64,000 bases of DNA from an uncultured Bacteroides sp. (GTDB taxonomy: Bacteria > Bacteroidota > Bacteroidia > Bacteroidales > Bacteroidaceae). The notes under the pieces were generated by a model, which did no database searches, was not told the origin of the DNA, and worked only from the letters and a program-made list of their open reading frames with translations. Positions 34,741 to 43,737 of the stretch are shown one piece after another (position 1 is the first letter of the stretch; each line of letters opens with the position of its first letter). The stretch covers positions 162,635-226,634 of the forward strand of contig UQTJ01000002.1 of the NCBI GenBank assembly GCA_900544075.1. The letters are read 5' to 3'. Both the position numbers and the translations under genes were made by a program.

Positions 34741-34830
34741 AAAAGCCATCCACAGCCACAGTATCTTTTGCTTTGCAGTACAAAAAAAACGTAAAAGATA
34801 CATCAGGATAAGTGTGGATGGCTTTTTTTT
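34741..34830 (+). terminator. Two-tier hairpin terminator after recA
   Basis: The outer arms AAAAGCCATCCACA (34741-34754) and TGTGGATGGCTTTT (34813-34826) pair perfectly and run into a T-tract. Inside them GTATCTTTT (34761-34769) pairs with AAAAGATAC (34793-34801). The whole structure is about 90 nt, larger than a simple terminator. Confidence 0.85.
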
Positions 34831-34890
34831 GTTTAATTTTACAGTGTGAGTATAAAATAAAGACACATAAACCATCAAAATATTAAAGTT

Positions 34891-35838
34891 ATGAGATTAT
34901 CGCACTGGATTCTATCTGTATTATTGTGCTGTATTTCATTTACAGCATCTGCTCAGAAAAAAATATCATACCGCTTTGCCACACGCGCTGAAGCACAAAT
35001 GCTGATTACTGATATCGACAATTTTACAAACAGGCTTAACAGCTTCGACATCAATCTGCGCCTTGGCAAAGAAAACGGCAGAAAATCGGAACTCCTCAGA
35101 CTGGCAATGAACGAAACTCTGAACTGGAGCGAAACCGAGAAAAAGAAAATAACAGCAGCATTCAAATCCCTGCAGGCAAAGATAGACAAGCAGAAACTGA
35201 AAATAAAATATCCGCAGGAAGTGATTTTGGTGAAGACATCAATGAAAGAGGAAATGAATGTGGCAGCATATACCAGAAGGAACTGGATTGCATTGGGAGA
35301 AAAGTACATAAACGAATCTACACCGGAAAGTCTTGAATATCTTTTAGCTCACGAAATGTTTCATCTTTTAACAAGAAGCAACAAGGATTTCAAAAAATCT
35401 GTATATTCTGTCATAGGATTCAATGTTATCGACAGAGAACTGTTCTTCCCTATAGACATCATAGAAAAAAGAATTTCGAACCCGGATATTGAAATGTATG
35501 ACAGCTATGCTGAATTTACAATAAACGGACAGAAACAGAAATGCTCGATGATGATTTACTCGGCTATCCCTTTTTCTGCAGAGAAAACGCTTTCAGACTA
35601 TCTCAGTGTAGGTCTTATTCCTCTGAACGAAAGCCTTATTCCTTTGCAGGAGAACGGTCAGACAGTAATTTACAGCATAGACCAGGCTGAAGATTTCTAT
35701 CAGAAAATAGGTAAGAACACAGAATATATCATCAATCCGGAAGAAATACTGGCTGACAACTTTGCCTATCTGGTTACACAAAAGAAAAATCTGCCTAATC
35801 CTGAGATTATACAGAAAATAGCAGCCATATTGAAATAA
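34891..35838 (+). CDS. Secreted HExxH protein, putative zinc metalloprotease of unknown family
   Basis: This 315-residue protein has a signal peptide (1-21, TASA). It carries AHEMFHLL (His154, Glu155, His158), a zinc-binding HExxH helix. About 125 residues later comes NPEEILADNFAYL (Glu284/Glu285, Asp289), whose ExxxADxFA layout fits a third zinc ligand of the gluzincin type. The N-terminal part is rich in charged helices. I cannot assign it to a named peptidase family. It lies 167 bp after recA, beyond a terminator, and 17 bp before the phosphodiesterase gene, so those two may be cotranscribed. Catalytic activity is inferred from the motifs only. Confidence 0.75.
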   Translation: MRLSHWILSVLLCCISFTASAQKKISYRFATRAEAQMLITDIDNFTNRLNSFDINLRLGKENGRKSELLRLAMNETLNWSETEKKKITAAFKSLQAKIDKQKLKIKYPQEVILVKTSMKEEMNVAAYTRRNWIALGEKYINESTPESLEYLLAHEMFHLLTRSNKDFKKSVYSVIGFNVIDRELFFPIDIIEKRISNPDIEMYDSYAEFTINGQKQKCSMMIYSAIPFSAEKTLSDYLSVGLIPLNESLIPLQENGQTVIYSIDQAEDFYQKIGKNTEYIINPEEILADNFAYLVTQKKNLPNPEIIQKIAAILK

Positions 35839-35855
35839 CGCAGACGGCAAGAAAA

Positions 35856-36347
35856 ATGAAAAGAATAGGATTGCTGTCGGACACTCACGGGTATTGGGAT
35901 GACAGGTATCTGAAATATTTTGAGGAGTGCGACGAGATATGGCATGCCGGCGACATAGGCTCTACAGAAGTGCTGGAAAGGCTTATGGAGTTCAGACCAT
36001 TCAGGGGAGTTTATGGCAACATAGACGGACAGGACATACGGAAAATGCTGCCTGAGATTAACAGATTCAGGATTGAGGGTGCGGATATAGTGATAAAACA
36101 TATAGGAGGATATCCGGGCAAATATGACCCTAAGGTAAAGAATCTGATAATGACAGAAGCACCTAACCTGCTGGTATGCGGACATTCGCATATTCTGAAA
36201 GTAAAATACGACCAGAATTTCGGACTATTGCATATCAATCCGGGAGCTGCCGGAAAGTATGGATTCCATGCAGTCAGAACATTGGTGAGATTCAGTGTCG
36301 ACAACTGCAATTTTTCCGACTTAGAAGTGATAGAACTGAAAGATTAA
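35856..36347 (+). CDS. YfcE-type metallophosphoesterase
   Basis: This 163-residue protein of the small calcineurin-like phosphoesterase group (YfcE/MJ0936) has metal-binding motifs SDTHG (8-12), AGDIG (about 31-35), GNID (about 54-57), a conserved H in IKHIGG, and GHSH (about 109-112) with INPGA following. Such enzymes hydrolyse phosphodiester bonds using two metal ions; the cellular substrate is usually unknown. The motifs are complete, so it should be active. It starts 17 bp after the metalloprotease-like gene and is followed by a separate promoter for rfbB. Confidence 0.93.
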   Translation: MKRIGLLSDTHGYWDDRYLKYFEECDEIWHAGDIGSTEVLERLMEFRPFRGVYGNIDGQDIRKMLPEINRFRIEGADIVIKHIGGYPGKYDPKVKNLIMTEAPNLLVCGHSHILKVKYDQNFGLLHINPGAAGKYGFHAVRTLVRFSVDNCNFSDLEVIELKD

Positions 36348-36358
36348 TTACAAAAATA

Positions 36359-36390
36359 TTTGTCTGTTCAAGAAATCTTTCCCAAATTTG
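36359..36390 (+). promoter_or_regulatory. Predicted rfbB promoter
   Basis: TTTG (36359-36362) is followed 20 bp later by CAAATTTG (36383-36390), a near match to TAnnTTTG with intact TTTG. The predicted start of transcription lies about 15 nt before the ATG at 36414. Confidence 0.55.
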
Positions 36391-36413
36391 CACCAGAATT
36401 ATAAACACTTTTT

Positions 36414-37553
36414 ATGAAAACGTATTTAGTCACAGGAGCTGCAGGCTTCATTGGTTCAAATTACATCAAATACATTCTGAAAAAACACGATGATATTAAG
36501 GTAGTTATATTAGACGCGTTGACTTATGCCGGCAATCTTGCAACCATAGCCAACGACATTGACAATGAACGCTGCTTCTTCGTAAAAGGGAATATATGCG
36601 ACAGCGAACTGGTAGAACGCCTGTTTGCCGACTACAAGTTTGACTGTATAGTAAATTTTGCAGCAGAAAGTCATGTAGACCGCAGTATAGAGGACCCTCA
36701 ATTATTCCTGCAAACCAATATTCTTGGTACACAGAATCTTATGGATGCCGCAAGAAGGGCTTGGGTGACAGGAAAAGATGAAACAGGATATCCTACATGG
36801 AGAAAAGACGTAAGATTCCATCAGGTTTCTACAGATGAGGTTTACGGTTCATTAGGAGAAGAGGGATATTTCACAGAAACTACCCCACTATGCCCTCATA
36901 GTCCATACAGTGCTTCAAAAGCAAGTGCAGACATGATTGTTATGGCTTATCACGACACTTACAAGATGCCGGTTACAATAACAAGATGCTCAAACAATTA
37001 TGGACCATACCACTTTCCGGAAAAGCTTATACCGCTGATAATAAAGAATATACTCGAAGGAAAAAGACTTCCGGTGTATGGCGATGGTTCCAACGTGAGA
37101 GACTGGCTCTATGTGGAAGACCACTGCAAGGCTATCGACCTCGTTGTAAACAAAGGTAAAGCCGGAGAAGTATATAACGTGGGCGGACATAATGAAAAGA
37201 AGAATATCGAAATCGTAAAACTGACCATCAGCACTATACATAACATGATGGCGGAAAAGCCTGAACTGAGAAAGGTTCTGAAGAAAAAGGAACTCAATGA
37301 GAACGGTGAGATTTCAATCGACTGGATTAATGATTCGCTTATCTCGTATGTAAAAGACAGATTAGGCCACGACCAGCGTTATGCCATTGACCCTACAAAG
37401 ATTTCTGAAGAATTGGGATGGACTCCTGAAACAAAATTTGAGGACGGTATAGTGAAAACTATCGAATGGTACCTGAACAACCAGGAATGGGTGAAAAACG
37501 TAACAAACGGTGACTACCAGAATTATTACGAGAATATGTACAAGAACAGATAA
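36414..37553 (+). CDS. rfbB: dTDP-glucose 4,6-dehydratase
   Basis: This 379-residue short-chain dehydrogenase-type enzyme converts dTDP-D-glucose to dTDP-4-keto-6-deoxyglucose, on the way to rhamnose and other deoxy sugars of surface polysaccharides. The NAD-binding motif is TGAAGFIGS (7-15). Catalytic residues are Tyr165 and Lys169 in YSASK, with Asp141-Glu142 in STDEVYGS. The sequence NNYGPYHFPEKLIPL is also typical. It has no other rfb genes beside it, and a bidirectional terminator follows. Confidence 0.96.
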   Translation: MKTYLVTGAAGFIGSNYIKYILKKHDDIKVVILDALTYAGNLATIANDIDNERCFFVKGNICDSELVERLFADYKFDCIVNFAAESHVDRSIEDPQLFLQTNILGTQNLMDAARRAWVTGKDETGYPTWRKDVRFHQVSTDEVYGSLGEEGYFTETTPLCPHSPYSASKASADMIVMAYHDTYKMPVTITRCSNNYGPYHFPEKLIPLIIKNILEGKRLPVYGDGSNVRDWLYVEDHCKAIDLVVNKGKAGEVYNVGGHNEKKNIEIVKLTISTIHNMMAEKPELRKVLKKKELNENGEISIDWINDSLISYVKDRLGHDQRYAIDPTKISEELGWTPETKFEDGIVKTIEWYLNNQEWVKNVTNGDYQNYYENMYKNR

Positions 37554-37581
37554 ATAAAGTAGAGAATACCAATAAAAAAAC

Positions 37582-37620
37582 AGCGGAGCAGGATTTTAAT
37601 GAATTTTGCTCCGCTATTTT
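37582..37620. terminator. Bidirectional terminator between rfbB and the MBOAT gene
   Basis: AGCGGAGCA (37582-37590) pairs with TGCTCCGCT (37607-37615). An A-run precedes and a T-run follows, so it can end both the plus-strand rfbB and the minus-strand MBOAT transcripts. Confidence 0.88.
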
Positions 37621-37624
37621 TTTA

Positions 37625-39139
37625 TTAGAACTGGAAGTATATGAACGGCTGAATGTCGCTGCTCTTCACCTGAATGACTATAAATATGACTGCTATTATC
37701 AATATGGCCTGTACGGGCAATGGCATTCTTACAACCATATCAGAACATCTGTTCTGCCAGCTGTCAGGACACCAGTGTAATGCAAATCCCAATCCCATGA
37801 GCAGGAAGACCTTCCAGTAACCGGTAATCAGCTGTACGAAAAGCTCAGGATGGAATGATGTGAATATCTGCTTTATCATCGACACAGAACCCTCGAATGT
37901 GGTATTGCGGAAGAATATCCAGCAGAAACATACGAAATGGAAGGTTATGACAACGGCAAAAATACGTTTTATACCACTGCTGCGGTAATTCTTTTCTCTA
38001 CCGACAAGGCTACGGAAGAATTTGTGCAGGGCAAGTGCCACACCGTGCAGACCTCCCCAAACGATGAAATTCCATGATGCTCCGTGCCACAAGCCGCCCA
38101 ACAGCATGGTAAGTATGAGATTAAGATATGTACGGAACTTTCCCTTGCGGTTACCGCCCAATGATATGTAAAGATAGTCCCTGAGCCATGTGGAGAGCGA
38201 GATATGCCATCTGTGCCAGAAATCGGTTACACTGTCGGACTTGTAAGGTGAGTTAAAGTTGATAGGGAAACGGAATCCCAACAGAAGGGCAAGACCTATG
38301 GCCATATCGCTGTAGCCTGAAAAATCGCAATATATCTGAAGGGCATATCCATACACTCCGAACAGATTCTCTATACCGGAATACAAGGACGGATTTTCAA
38401 AGATTCGTTCTACAAAGTTCACACTGATATAATCGGATATGACTGCTTTCTTGAACAGTCCGCTCAATATGAAAAACACTCCCTGACCGAACATCTCATT
38501 ACTGACAAAAAGCGGCCGGCGTATCTGAGGGATGAAATCGCGTGCACGGACAATAGGCCCTGCAACAAGCTGCGGAAAGAATGATACATAGAACACATAG
38601 TCAAGCAGATTGTGCAACGGCTTCAGGTCGCCACGATAAACATCAATAGTATAACTGAGCGACTGGAAAGTAAAGAACGATATACCTACAGGAAGGAATA
38701 TATCGAAAGGACTGAAATTTCCTCCCCAAAGCGGAGACAACATCTCATAGAAGAAGTTGGTATATTTGAAATAGCACAAAAGTCCAAGATTGACACACAG
38801 GCTCAGCAATACGAGCAGTTTGCGTTTTCCCTTTGCCTTGGTATGTTCCATCACTCTGGCTATTATGAAATCAGTTACGGTAACTATACCTAAAAGGAAG
38901 AAATAGAATCCGCTGCTCTTGTAGTAAAAATAATATGAAAAGGCTGAAACAAACAGCAGTCTGAGTGCTGTCTGCTTACGGAGAGCTACATATATAAGAC
39001 TGAAAGCAAGAAAAAGGAACACAAAGAGTCCGCTACTGAATATCAAAGGCTGCCGAGGGTCGTAGGTCAGCACATCCAGTATCTTGTCAGAATCGAATCC
39101 CAGACTGTTTATAGTATCAATGAATTTTTGTTGCCACAT
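37625..39139 (-). CDS. MBOAT family O-acyltransferase (AlgI/PatA type)
   Basis: This 504-residue polytopic membrane protein of the MBOAT family has about ten hydrophobic segments. The central region carries FDIFLPVGISFFTFQSLSY, FSGYSDMAIGLALLLG and WHRWHISLSTWLRDYLY. The conserved catalytic His is in LGGLWHGASWNF. Such proteins pass acetyl groups from the cytoplasm across the inner membrane to periplasmic SGNH partners that acetylate polysaccharides. It overlaps by 23 nt the end of an SGNH gene and follows a second one, matching the AlgI-AlgJ/X pattern. The acceptor glycan is unknown. Confidence 0.94.
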   Translation of the reverse strand: MWQQKFIDTINSLGFDSDKILDVLTYDPRQPLIFSSGLFVFLFLAFSLIYVALRKQTALRLLFVSAFSYYFYYKSSGFYFFLLGIVTVTDFIIARVMEHTKAKGKRKLLVLLSLCVNLGLLCYFKYTNFFYEMLSPLWGGNFSPFDIFLPVGISFFTFQSLSYTIDVYRGDLKPLHNLLDYVFYVSFFPQLVAGPIVRARDFIPQIRRPLFVSNEMFGQGVFFILSGLFKKAVISDYISVNFVERIFENPSLYSGIENLFGVYGYALQIYCDFSGYSDMAIGLALLLGFRFPINFNSPYKSDSVTDFWHRWHISLSTWLRDYLYISLGGNRKGKFRTYLNLILTMLLGGLWHGASWNFIVWGGLHGVALALHKFFRSLVGREKNYRSSGIKRIFAVVITFHFVCFCWIFFRNTTFEGSVSMIKQIFTSFHPELFVQLITGYWKVFLLMGLGFALHWCPDSWQNRCSDMVVRMPLPVQAILIIAVIFIVIQVKSSDIQPFIYFQF

Positions 39140-40064
39140 AATCGTTATATGCTTTAATGAATGCTTCGTGTAACAATAGTCCCTGAAGGGTATATCCTTC
39201 GCGGGTGAAATGTATCTTGTCGCGCTGGTACATACCGGCTGTAGTCCAGTTCTTGCATGCGAAATTCTCTCCTCCCACTACATCATAAAGATTCCACACG
39301 GCAAAATCATTTTCCGCAGCAAAGCTCTTTTCCGTTTCAACCACTTTTGGAGTTCTCACATTTATCACTCTGCTCCTTCTACCGGACCTTACATATGCGC
39401 CCGGAGGTGTGGTTATAAGGAAATCTGCATTGGTACATCCCTTTTTCAGCTCGCCGATAAGATTCTTAATCTGAATACGGTGTTCGGCTGTATTGTAGTT
39501 TCTGCCATGGGCTTCATTGGTTCCAAAAGACATGATAACCAAATCAGGATTGAGGGATGTTATCTCCGTTATCCTTTCAGGCTTGTTGAACGATTCGCAA
39601 GTTGCACCGTTTACTCCAAGAATGTGATACACGATTCCCGGTTTGCCTGTTTCCTCTGCCAGGCCTGAAGTATGGTAAGAAACATTATAGTCAATTACAG
39701 CTTCATGGCCGAAATCTTCTTCCAACGACTTACGCATGATATACGGAAAGACATGTCCTCGCACGTGCGAATCGCCTATGTGTACTATTCTTACAGGACG
39801 GTCCATAACAGACAGTTTCTCCCAGAACCTGTCAAGACTGCCGTTGGGGTCCGTTATGACATTCTCTGTTGTATCTTTAAAACACGAAGGCATGGAACAT
39901 GATACAGGAATAAACTTCATCAGATTTTCCATGGCTGTGCTTGAATATACCGGACCGGAGTTATGGTCGCGCTTAGCTTTCTCAGGCATTATATCCTGTG
40001 CGTGTAACACAGAAAAAAACCGGAACATAAGGATTAATCCGAGAGCCATATTCCGGTATGACAT
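39117..40064 (-). CDS. SGNH/GDSL hydrolase-like protein, MBOAT partner
   Basis: From the ATG at 40064 the protein has 315 residues and starts MSYRNMALGLILMFRFFSV, a good signal peptide or anchor. An upstream in-frame ATG at 40115 would overlap the preceding gene and put a basic 17-residue stretch ahead, so the start is not certain. The SGNH blocks are IVHIGDSHVRG (nucleophile Ser), SFGTNEAHG (Asn) and DKIHFTREGY (Asp-His pair). The protein is periplasmic. Next to an MBOAT gene it is likely an acetyl transferase or esterase acting on a cell-surface polysaccharide rather than a digestive enzyme. It is the middle gene of a three-gene operon. Confidence 0.85.
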   Translation of the reverse strand: MSYRNMALGLILMFRFFSVLHAQDIMPEKAKRDHNSGPVYSSTAMENLMKFIPVSCSMPSCFKDTTENVITDPNGSLDRFWEKLSVMDRPVRIVHIGDSHVRGHVFPYIMRKSLEEDFGHEAVIDYNVSYHTSGLAEETGKPGIVYHILGVNGATCESFNKPERITEITSLNPDLVIMSFGTNEAHGRNYNTAEHRIQIKNLIGELKKGCTNADFLITTPPGAYVRSGRRSRVINVRTPKVVETEKSFAAENDFAVWNLYDVVGGENFACKNWTTAGMYQRDKIHFTREGYTLQGLLLHEAFIKAYNDYVATKIH

Positions 40065-40068
40065 GAAA

Positions 40069-41445
40069 CTATTCCGCCTCGTATGCTTTTCTCTTTTCAT
40101 ATTGTTCCTTTCCATACATTAATGCGTCAAACAATAAAGAAGCTATGTGTTTTCCACCACGGAAATTAATGTGGGTATAGTCATAATTGGCCATAGCCGG
40201 TTTGGCATTAACCATTTCGGACATACTGCCGTCACCTCCCATGGCATTGAACATATTCCAGAAAGCAACACCGGTTTCGGCAGCAAGCATCCGCTGGCTT
40301 CTGATAAGGCCTTTCACTGCCGGCATAGTTCTGAGATTACCGTTTTCATCCTTGGTTTCACGGTCGCCTATACTTACTATCAGAATTGAAGTTTCCGGGA
40401 AACAGTTCTTTAAATGCGAAATAACGGATTTCATTCCATCCTTATAGTAAGTATAATCAATTCCACCTTCGAAGACTACATTCAACCCGTACTGTATTAC
40501 TATGAGGTCGTATTTACGCAAACGGTTGTATTTTCTCAATATGGAACCGGGTATGCCTGAAAGTTGCTGGCCGCTACTGCCTCGTGTACTGAAATTGTCG
40601 AGTATTATCCCATGGTCGGAATCCATGGTAGCTGCATAAAAGATTGCATCGGAAGAAGCATTCCTTATATTCCATTTTACTGACTTAATATTACCCTTTA
40701 CAGTTACACACTGGAGCGTGCTGTCGCCCTTCAAACGGAAATCCTGTCCGGCTGCTCCGTTCAGCTGTGCCGTAACATGCAATGAATCCGAAGTAAGATA
40801 GTATAAAGATGACGATGTGCAGGATTCGAGGTTTGAAGCATATTTCCCTGTTCCCTCAAGGGATATATACGCTCCTTGAGAGGCATTAAAGTAATTATTT
40901 GATATATCCTGCCTGTTTCGTATAAAGCCTATTGTATCTGTGACATTATGTGAAGTCCATCCGGCAAAACTGTGTCTTACGGTAGGTCTGAAACCGGGGA
41001 ATTTGGATGTGACAGGAACATAACCTACCCCACTGCCACCAAACTCTTTCTGCAACATATTGCGCAAATCGGCAGTGAGGATATCGCCTTCAATGAACGA
41101 ATCGCCGAAATAGGCAATTCTTACAGGACGTTTCAACTCCTTAACAGAGGCCAGCGACTGATAGAAATGTGACATGCCGTGGGAAGTTGAATCGGAATAA
41201 TCCTCTATACATTCTATTCCGGCTTTGCATGAATCCACAAATGCCGGTTTTACTACAGGCAGTGGAGGAAGTGTATCAACAGAAATTGTGTCAGAATCCG
41301 AGACTTCACTTCGGATGTCTGACAACAAATCAACTTTTCTTAAAGACTTGCCTCCGAATTTTATCTCAGGCAAATAGTGAAGGACAATAAGTCCGAATGT
41401 CACAAGAAAAGCAAGAAAGAATGTATAATGCAATTTGTTCTTCAT
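40069..41445 (-). CDS. SGNH/GDSL hydrolase-like protein with N-terminal anchor
   Basis: This 458-residue protein has an N-terminal hydrophobic segment (about 5-25) that looks like a signal anchor. The SGNH domain begins at RIAYFGDSFIEGD (nucleophile Ser). YGLNVVFEGG provides the Asn region and YDYTHINFRGGKHIA the Asp-His pair near the C-terminus. About 300 residues separate these blocks, more than in the neighbour, because of an inserted beta-rich region (SLEGTGKYASNLESC). It is the first gene of the operon with the second SGNH gene and the MBOAT gene. Together they resemble periplasmic polysaccharide O-acetylation systems. The exact role of each SGNH protein cannot be read from the sequence. 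Confidence 0.85.
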   Translation of the reverse strand: MKNKLHYTFFLAFLVTFGLIVLHYLPEIKFGGKSLRKVDLLSDIRSEVSDSDTISVDTLPPLPVVKPAFVDSCKAGIECIEDYSDSTSHGMSHFYQSLASVKELKRPVRIAYFGDSFIEGDILTADLRNMLQKEFGGSGVGYVPVTSKFPGFRPTVRHSFAGWTSHNVTDTIGFIRNRQDISNNYFNASQGAYISLEGTGKYASNLESCTSSSLYYLTSDSLHVTAQLNGAAGQDFRLKGDSTLQCVTVKGNIKSVKWNIRNASSDAIFYAATMDSDHGIILDNFSTRGSSGQQLSGIPGSILRKYNRLRKYDLIVIQYGLNVVFEGGIDYTYYKDGMKSVISHLKNCFPETSILIVSIGDRETKDENGNLRTMPAVKGLIRSQRMLAAETGVAFWNMFNAMGGDGSMSEMVNAKPAMANYDYTHINFRGGKHIASLLFDALMYGKEQYEKRKAYEAE

Positions 41446-41475
41446 GAAAAAACAGTTCTATGTAAAAAAACGCTG

Positions 41476-41483
41476 CAAATATA
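41476..41483 (-). promoter_or_regulatory. Predicted -7 element of the SGNH-SGNH-MBOAT operon
   Basis: On the minus strand TATATTTG fits the -7 consensus and lies 30 bp before the ATG at 41445. No clear -33 element is seen. Confidence 0.5.
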
Positions 41484-41502
41484 CACTTTTATATCAATAT
41501 AT

Positions 41503-41539
41503 AAAAAATGCCGGTACTGACATTACTGAAAGTACCGGC
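41503..41539 (-). terminator. Terminator of the efflux/LpxA-like operon
   Basis: On the minus strand GCCGGTACT pairs with AGTACCGGC (41539-41531 and 41518-41510), a perfect 9-bp stem with a 12-nt loop. It is followed by ATTTTTTA. It begins 12 bp after the stop of the LpxA-like gene. Confidence 0.88.
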
Positions 41540-41551
41540 TATATTTATTTA

Positions 41552-42319
41552 CTAATGTATAATACCAAGCTTGGATGAAGCTACAAAATCGATAATCATA
41601 TCAATATGTTCGCTACCAGGAACCTGTTCCTTTATTCTCAGAAGTGCATCGTGTTGAGATGTATTTGCTTTATAAAGGATTCTGTAAGCCTGGGCTATAT
41701 GCTTGATTAATGTTTCGGAGAAACCTTCATGCTCCAGTACATGTGTATTTATACTGTAGAATGATATAGGCTCGTGGGCAGCCACAATGAAAGGAGGTAT
41801 ATCCTTGGTGAAACGGCATCCGCCCTGTACTATGGAATAACTTCCCAGACGTGTATTTCCCTGCATAAGAACATTCGACGTGAGTATGGCACGGTCGAAT
41901 ATCTTACAGTTGCCTGATACCTGGGAACCATTGCCTATGATACATTCGTTGCCGATTTCCACATCATGCGAAATACGGACACCCTGCATAATGAAGTTTC
42001 CGTTACCCAGAACAGTGTCATGCCCAACATGCGTACCACGTGTTATAACGGCATTCTCACGTATAACATTGTTATTGCCAATTTTAGCTATTGTTTCTTC
42101 ACCGGTATAGTTGAAATCCTGTGGTACTGCAGCTACTACGGCACCCTGATATACTGTATTACCGTTTCCCATACGTGTTCCACTCATCAGACTGGCGTAC
42201 GGCATTATAACATTATTATCGCCTATTTCCACATTCTTGTCGATATAGGCAAATGGATGAACTGTTACATTGTTGCCCAACTTTGCAGAAGGGTCAACAT
42301 AAGCTAAAGGACTAATCAT
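41552..42319 (-). CDS. LpxA-like left-handed beta-helix acyltransferase, divergent
   Basis: This 255-residue protein has the hexapeptide-repeat helix of LpxA over about residues 1-190 and the helical C-terminal domain (GFSETLIKHIAQAYRILYK). The VPQDFNYTGEETIAKIG and IRENAVITRGT stretches are as in LpxA. The catalytic base equivalent to E. coli His125 is present as His118 (RISHD). By my alignment, the positions of E. coli His122, His144 and His160 are Arg115, Asn137 and Met152. Canonical LpxA puts the first acyl chain on UDP-GlcNAc for lipid A. This copy may be a paralogue with another acceptor. It follows the TolC-type gene by 24 bp and looks like the last gene of the efflux operon. Confidence 0.85.
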   Translation of the reverse strand: MISPLAYVDPSAKLGNNVTVHPFAYIDKNVEIGDNNVIMPYASLMSGTRMGNGNTVYQGAVVAAVPQDFNYTGEETIAKIGNNNVIRENAVITRGTHVGHDTVLGNGNFIMQGVRISHDVEIGNECIIGNGSQVSGNCKIFDRAILTSNVLMQGNTRLGSYSIVQGGCRFTKDIPPFIVAAHEPISFYSINTHVLEHEGFSETLIKHIAQAYRILYKANTSQHDALLRIKEQVPGSEHIDMIIDFVASSKLGIIH

Positions 42320-42343
42320 GTGTTTATCTGTTTTTAAGGTTTA

Positions 42344-43726
42344 TTATTCACGTCCACCACCCAAAGCACTGTACAGGTTTATCACAGCCTGTATACGCTG
42401 GAAGTTATCGGCTACCTCACTCAATTCAGCACTCAGAAGGTTCTGCTGTGCTGTAAGAATCTCAAGGTATGTAGCCTCGGCACTCTGGAACAAAGCTTTA
42501 GTATAAGTAACGGCTCTGTCCAACTGTTCTACCCTGCCTCTGTCCTCAATGAGTTTCTTGTCGGCTGTTTCATACAGGCATAAAGCATTGCTTACCTCCT
42601 GACCGGCTTCGAGTATAGTCTGCTGGTAATTCATACGAGCAATTTCTTCTTCAGCCTTTGTTACCTTCAGATTGGCAACGAGTTTACCATTATTAAATAT
42701 AGGCTGTGCCAAAGAAGCCAATGCCTGGAACATAAACTGTCCAGGATTTACCACCTGTATTCCGGAACCATTTGTCCATCCGGCATTACCACCGATTTTA
42801 ATACTTGGATAAAAAGCCGAACGTGCCTGGTTTGTAGTATAGTAAGCACTTGCAAGTGTCATTTCCGCAATCTTGACATCCGGACGGTTTTCCAGCAATT
42901 GCAATGGGACTCCGGCAGTAAGTTCTTCGGGCATTATCTGATCGGCCAGTTTTCCACGTTCGATAGTCTGTGGAGCCTTTGCAAGAAGAACTGACAAAGA
43001 ATTTTCCGTTTCACGAACCTGGCGTTTCAGGTCAAGCAATGAAGCCTCAACCTGATGGCTTGCTGCACGCATCTGAGTCACAGCTGCCTCGTTTACATAT
43101 CCGGCCAACTTCATAGCTTCCATGGCACGTACGTTTTCCTTATAAATAGCAGCTGTTTCTGTAGTAATCTCTACCTGACGGTCGAGCATCAACAGTGTGT
43201 AATAAATATTTGCTATACCACAGATAATCTGTGAACGGACTGCCTGCTGGGCGTATTGGCTCTGGAGATATACTGCCTGCTGGTTTCGCTTTGCATTAAG
43301 GACTTTTCCGAAAAGGTCTATTTCCCAGCTTGCAGCTATCGGCAACTGGTATGCCTTGACCATATCACTTTCTCCCATAGTTGTCATAGTACCCTGAGGA
43401 GCAAGATTGATTGATGGCAGATAAGACAGACGGGCTGAAGTAAGCATAACCTTCGCTTCTTTCACACGAAGTACAGCAGCCTGCATGTCAACATTATTTG
43501 CAAGTCCTTCTTCAATAATAGCCTGAAGTCTTTCGTCTTTGAAGACTTCCTTCCAAGGCAGATTTCCCATATTGGCCGTATCGGCAGCCAAAGTATCAGT
43601 AACAGATACAGGATCTCTGTAGATGCCTGAAGCATCTATTGAATCAGGACGGTCGTAAGCTTTGTAAATGTGGCAACTGCTTAAAGCAGCAGCTGCACAC
43701 ATTGTCAATATGATTTGTTTCTTCAT
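42344..43726 (-). CDS. TolC-family outer-membrane efflux lipoprotein (NodT type)
   Basis: This 460-residue protein has a lipoprotein signal with Cys at residue 18 (ALSSCHIYK). It shows two internal repeats of the outer-membrane efflux family: long helices with QAAVLRVKEAKVMLTSARLSYLPS and the later ENRPDVKIAEMTLASAYYTTNQARSAFYPS. The second repeat is the usual signature of NodT proteins. It forms the outer-membrane channel of the tripartite pump encoded just upstream (11 bp after the RND gene). Substrate range cannot be read from sequence, but drugs and bile-type compounds are usual for such pumps in gut Bacteroidales. Confidence 0.95.
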   Translation of the reverse strand: MKKQIILTMCAAAALSSCHIYKAYDRPDSIDASGIYRDPVSVTDTLAADTANMGNLPWKEVFKDERLQAIIEEGLANNVDMQAAVLRVKEAKVMLTSARLSYLPSINLAPQGTMTTMGESDMVKAYQLPIAASWEIDLFGKVLNAKRNQQAVYLQSQYAQQAVRSQIICGIANIYYTLLMLDRQVEITTETAAIYKENVRAMEAMKLAGYVNEAAVTQMRAASHQVEASLLDLKRQVRETENSLSVLLAKAPQTIERGKLADQIMPEELTAGVPLQLLENRPDVKIAEMTLASAYYTTNQARSAFYPSIKIGGNAGWTNGSGIQVVNPGQFMFQALASLAQPIFNNGKLVANLKVTKAEEEIARMNYQQTILEAGQEVSNALCLYETADKKLIEDRGRVEQLDRAVTYTKALFQSAEATYLEILTAQQNLLSAELSEVADNFQRIQAVINLYSALGGGRE

Positions 43727-43737
43727 TATAGTCTTAA

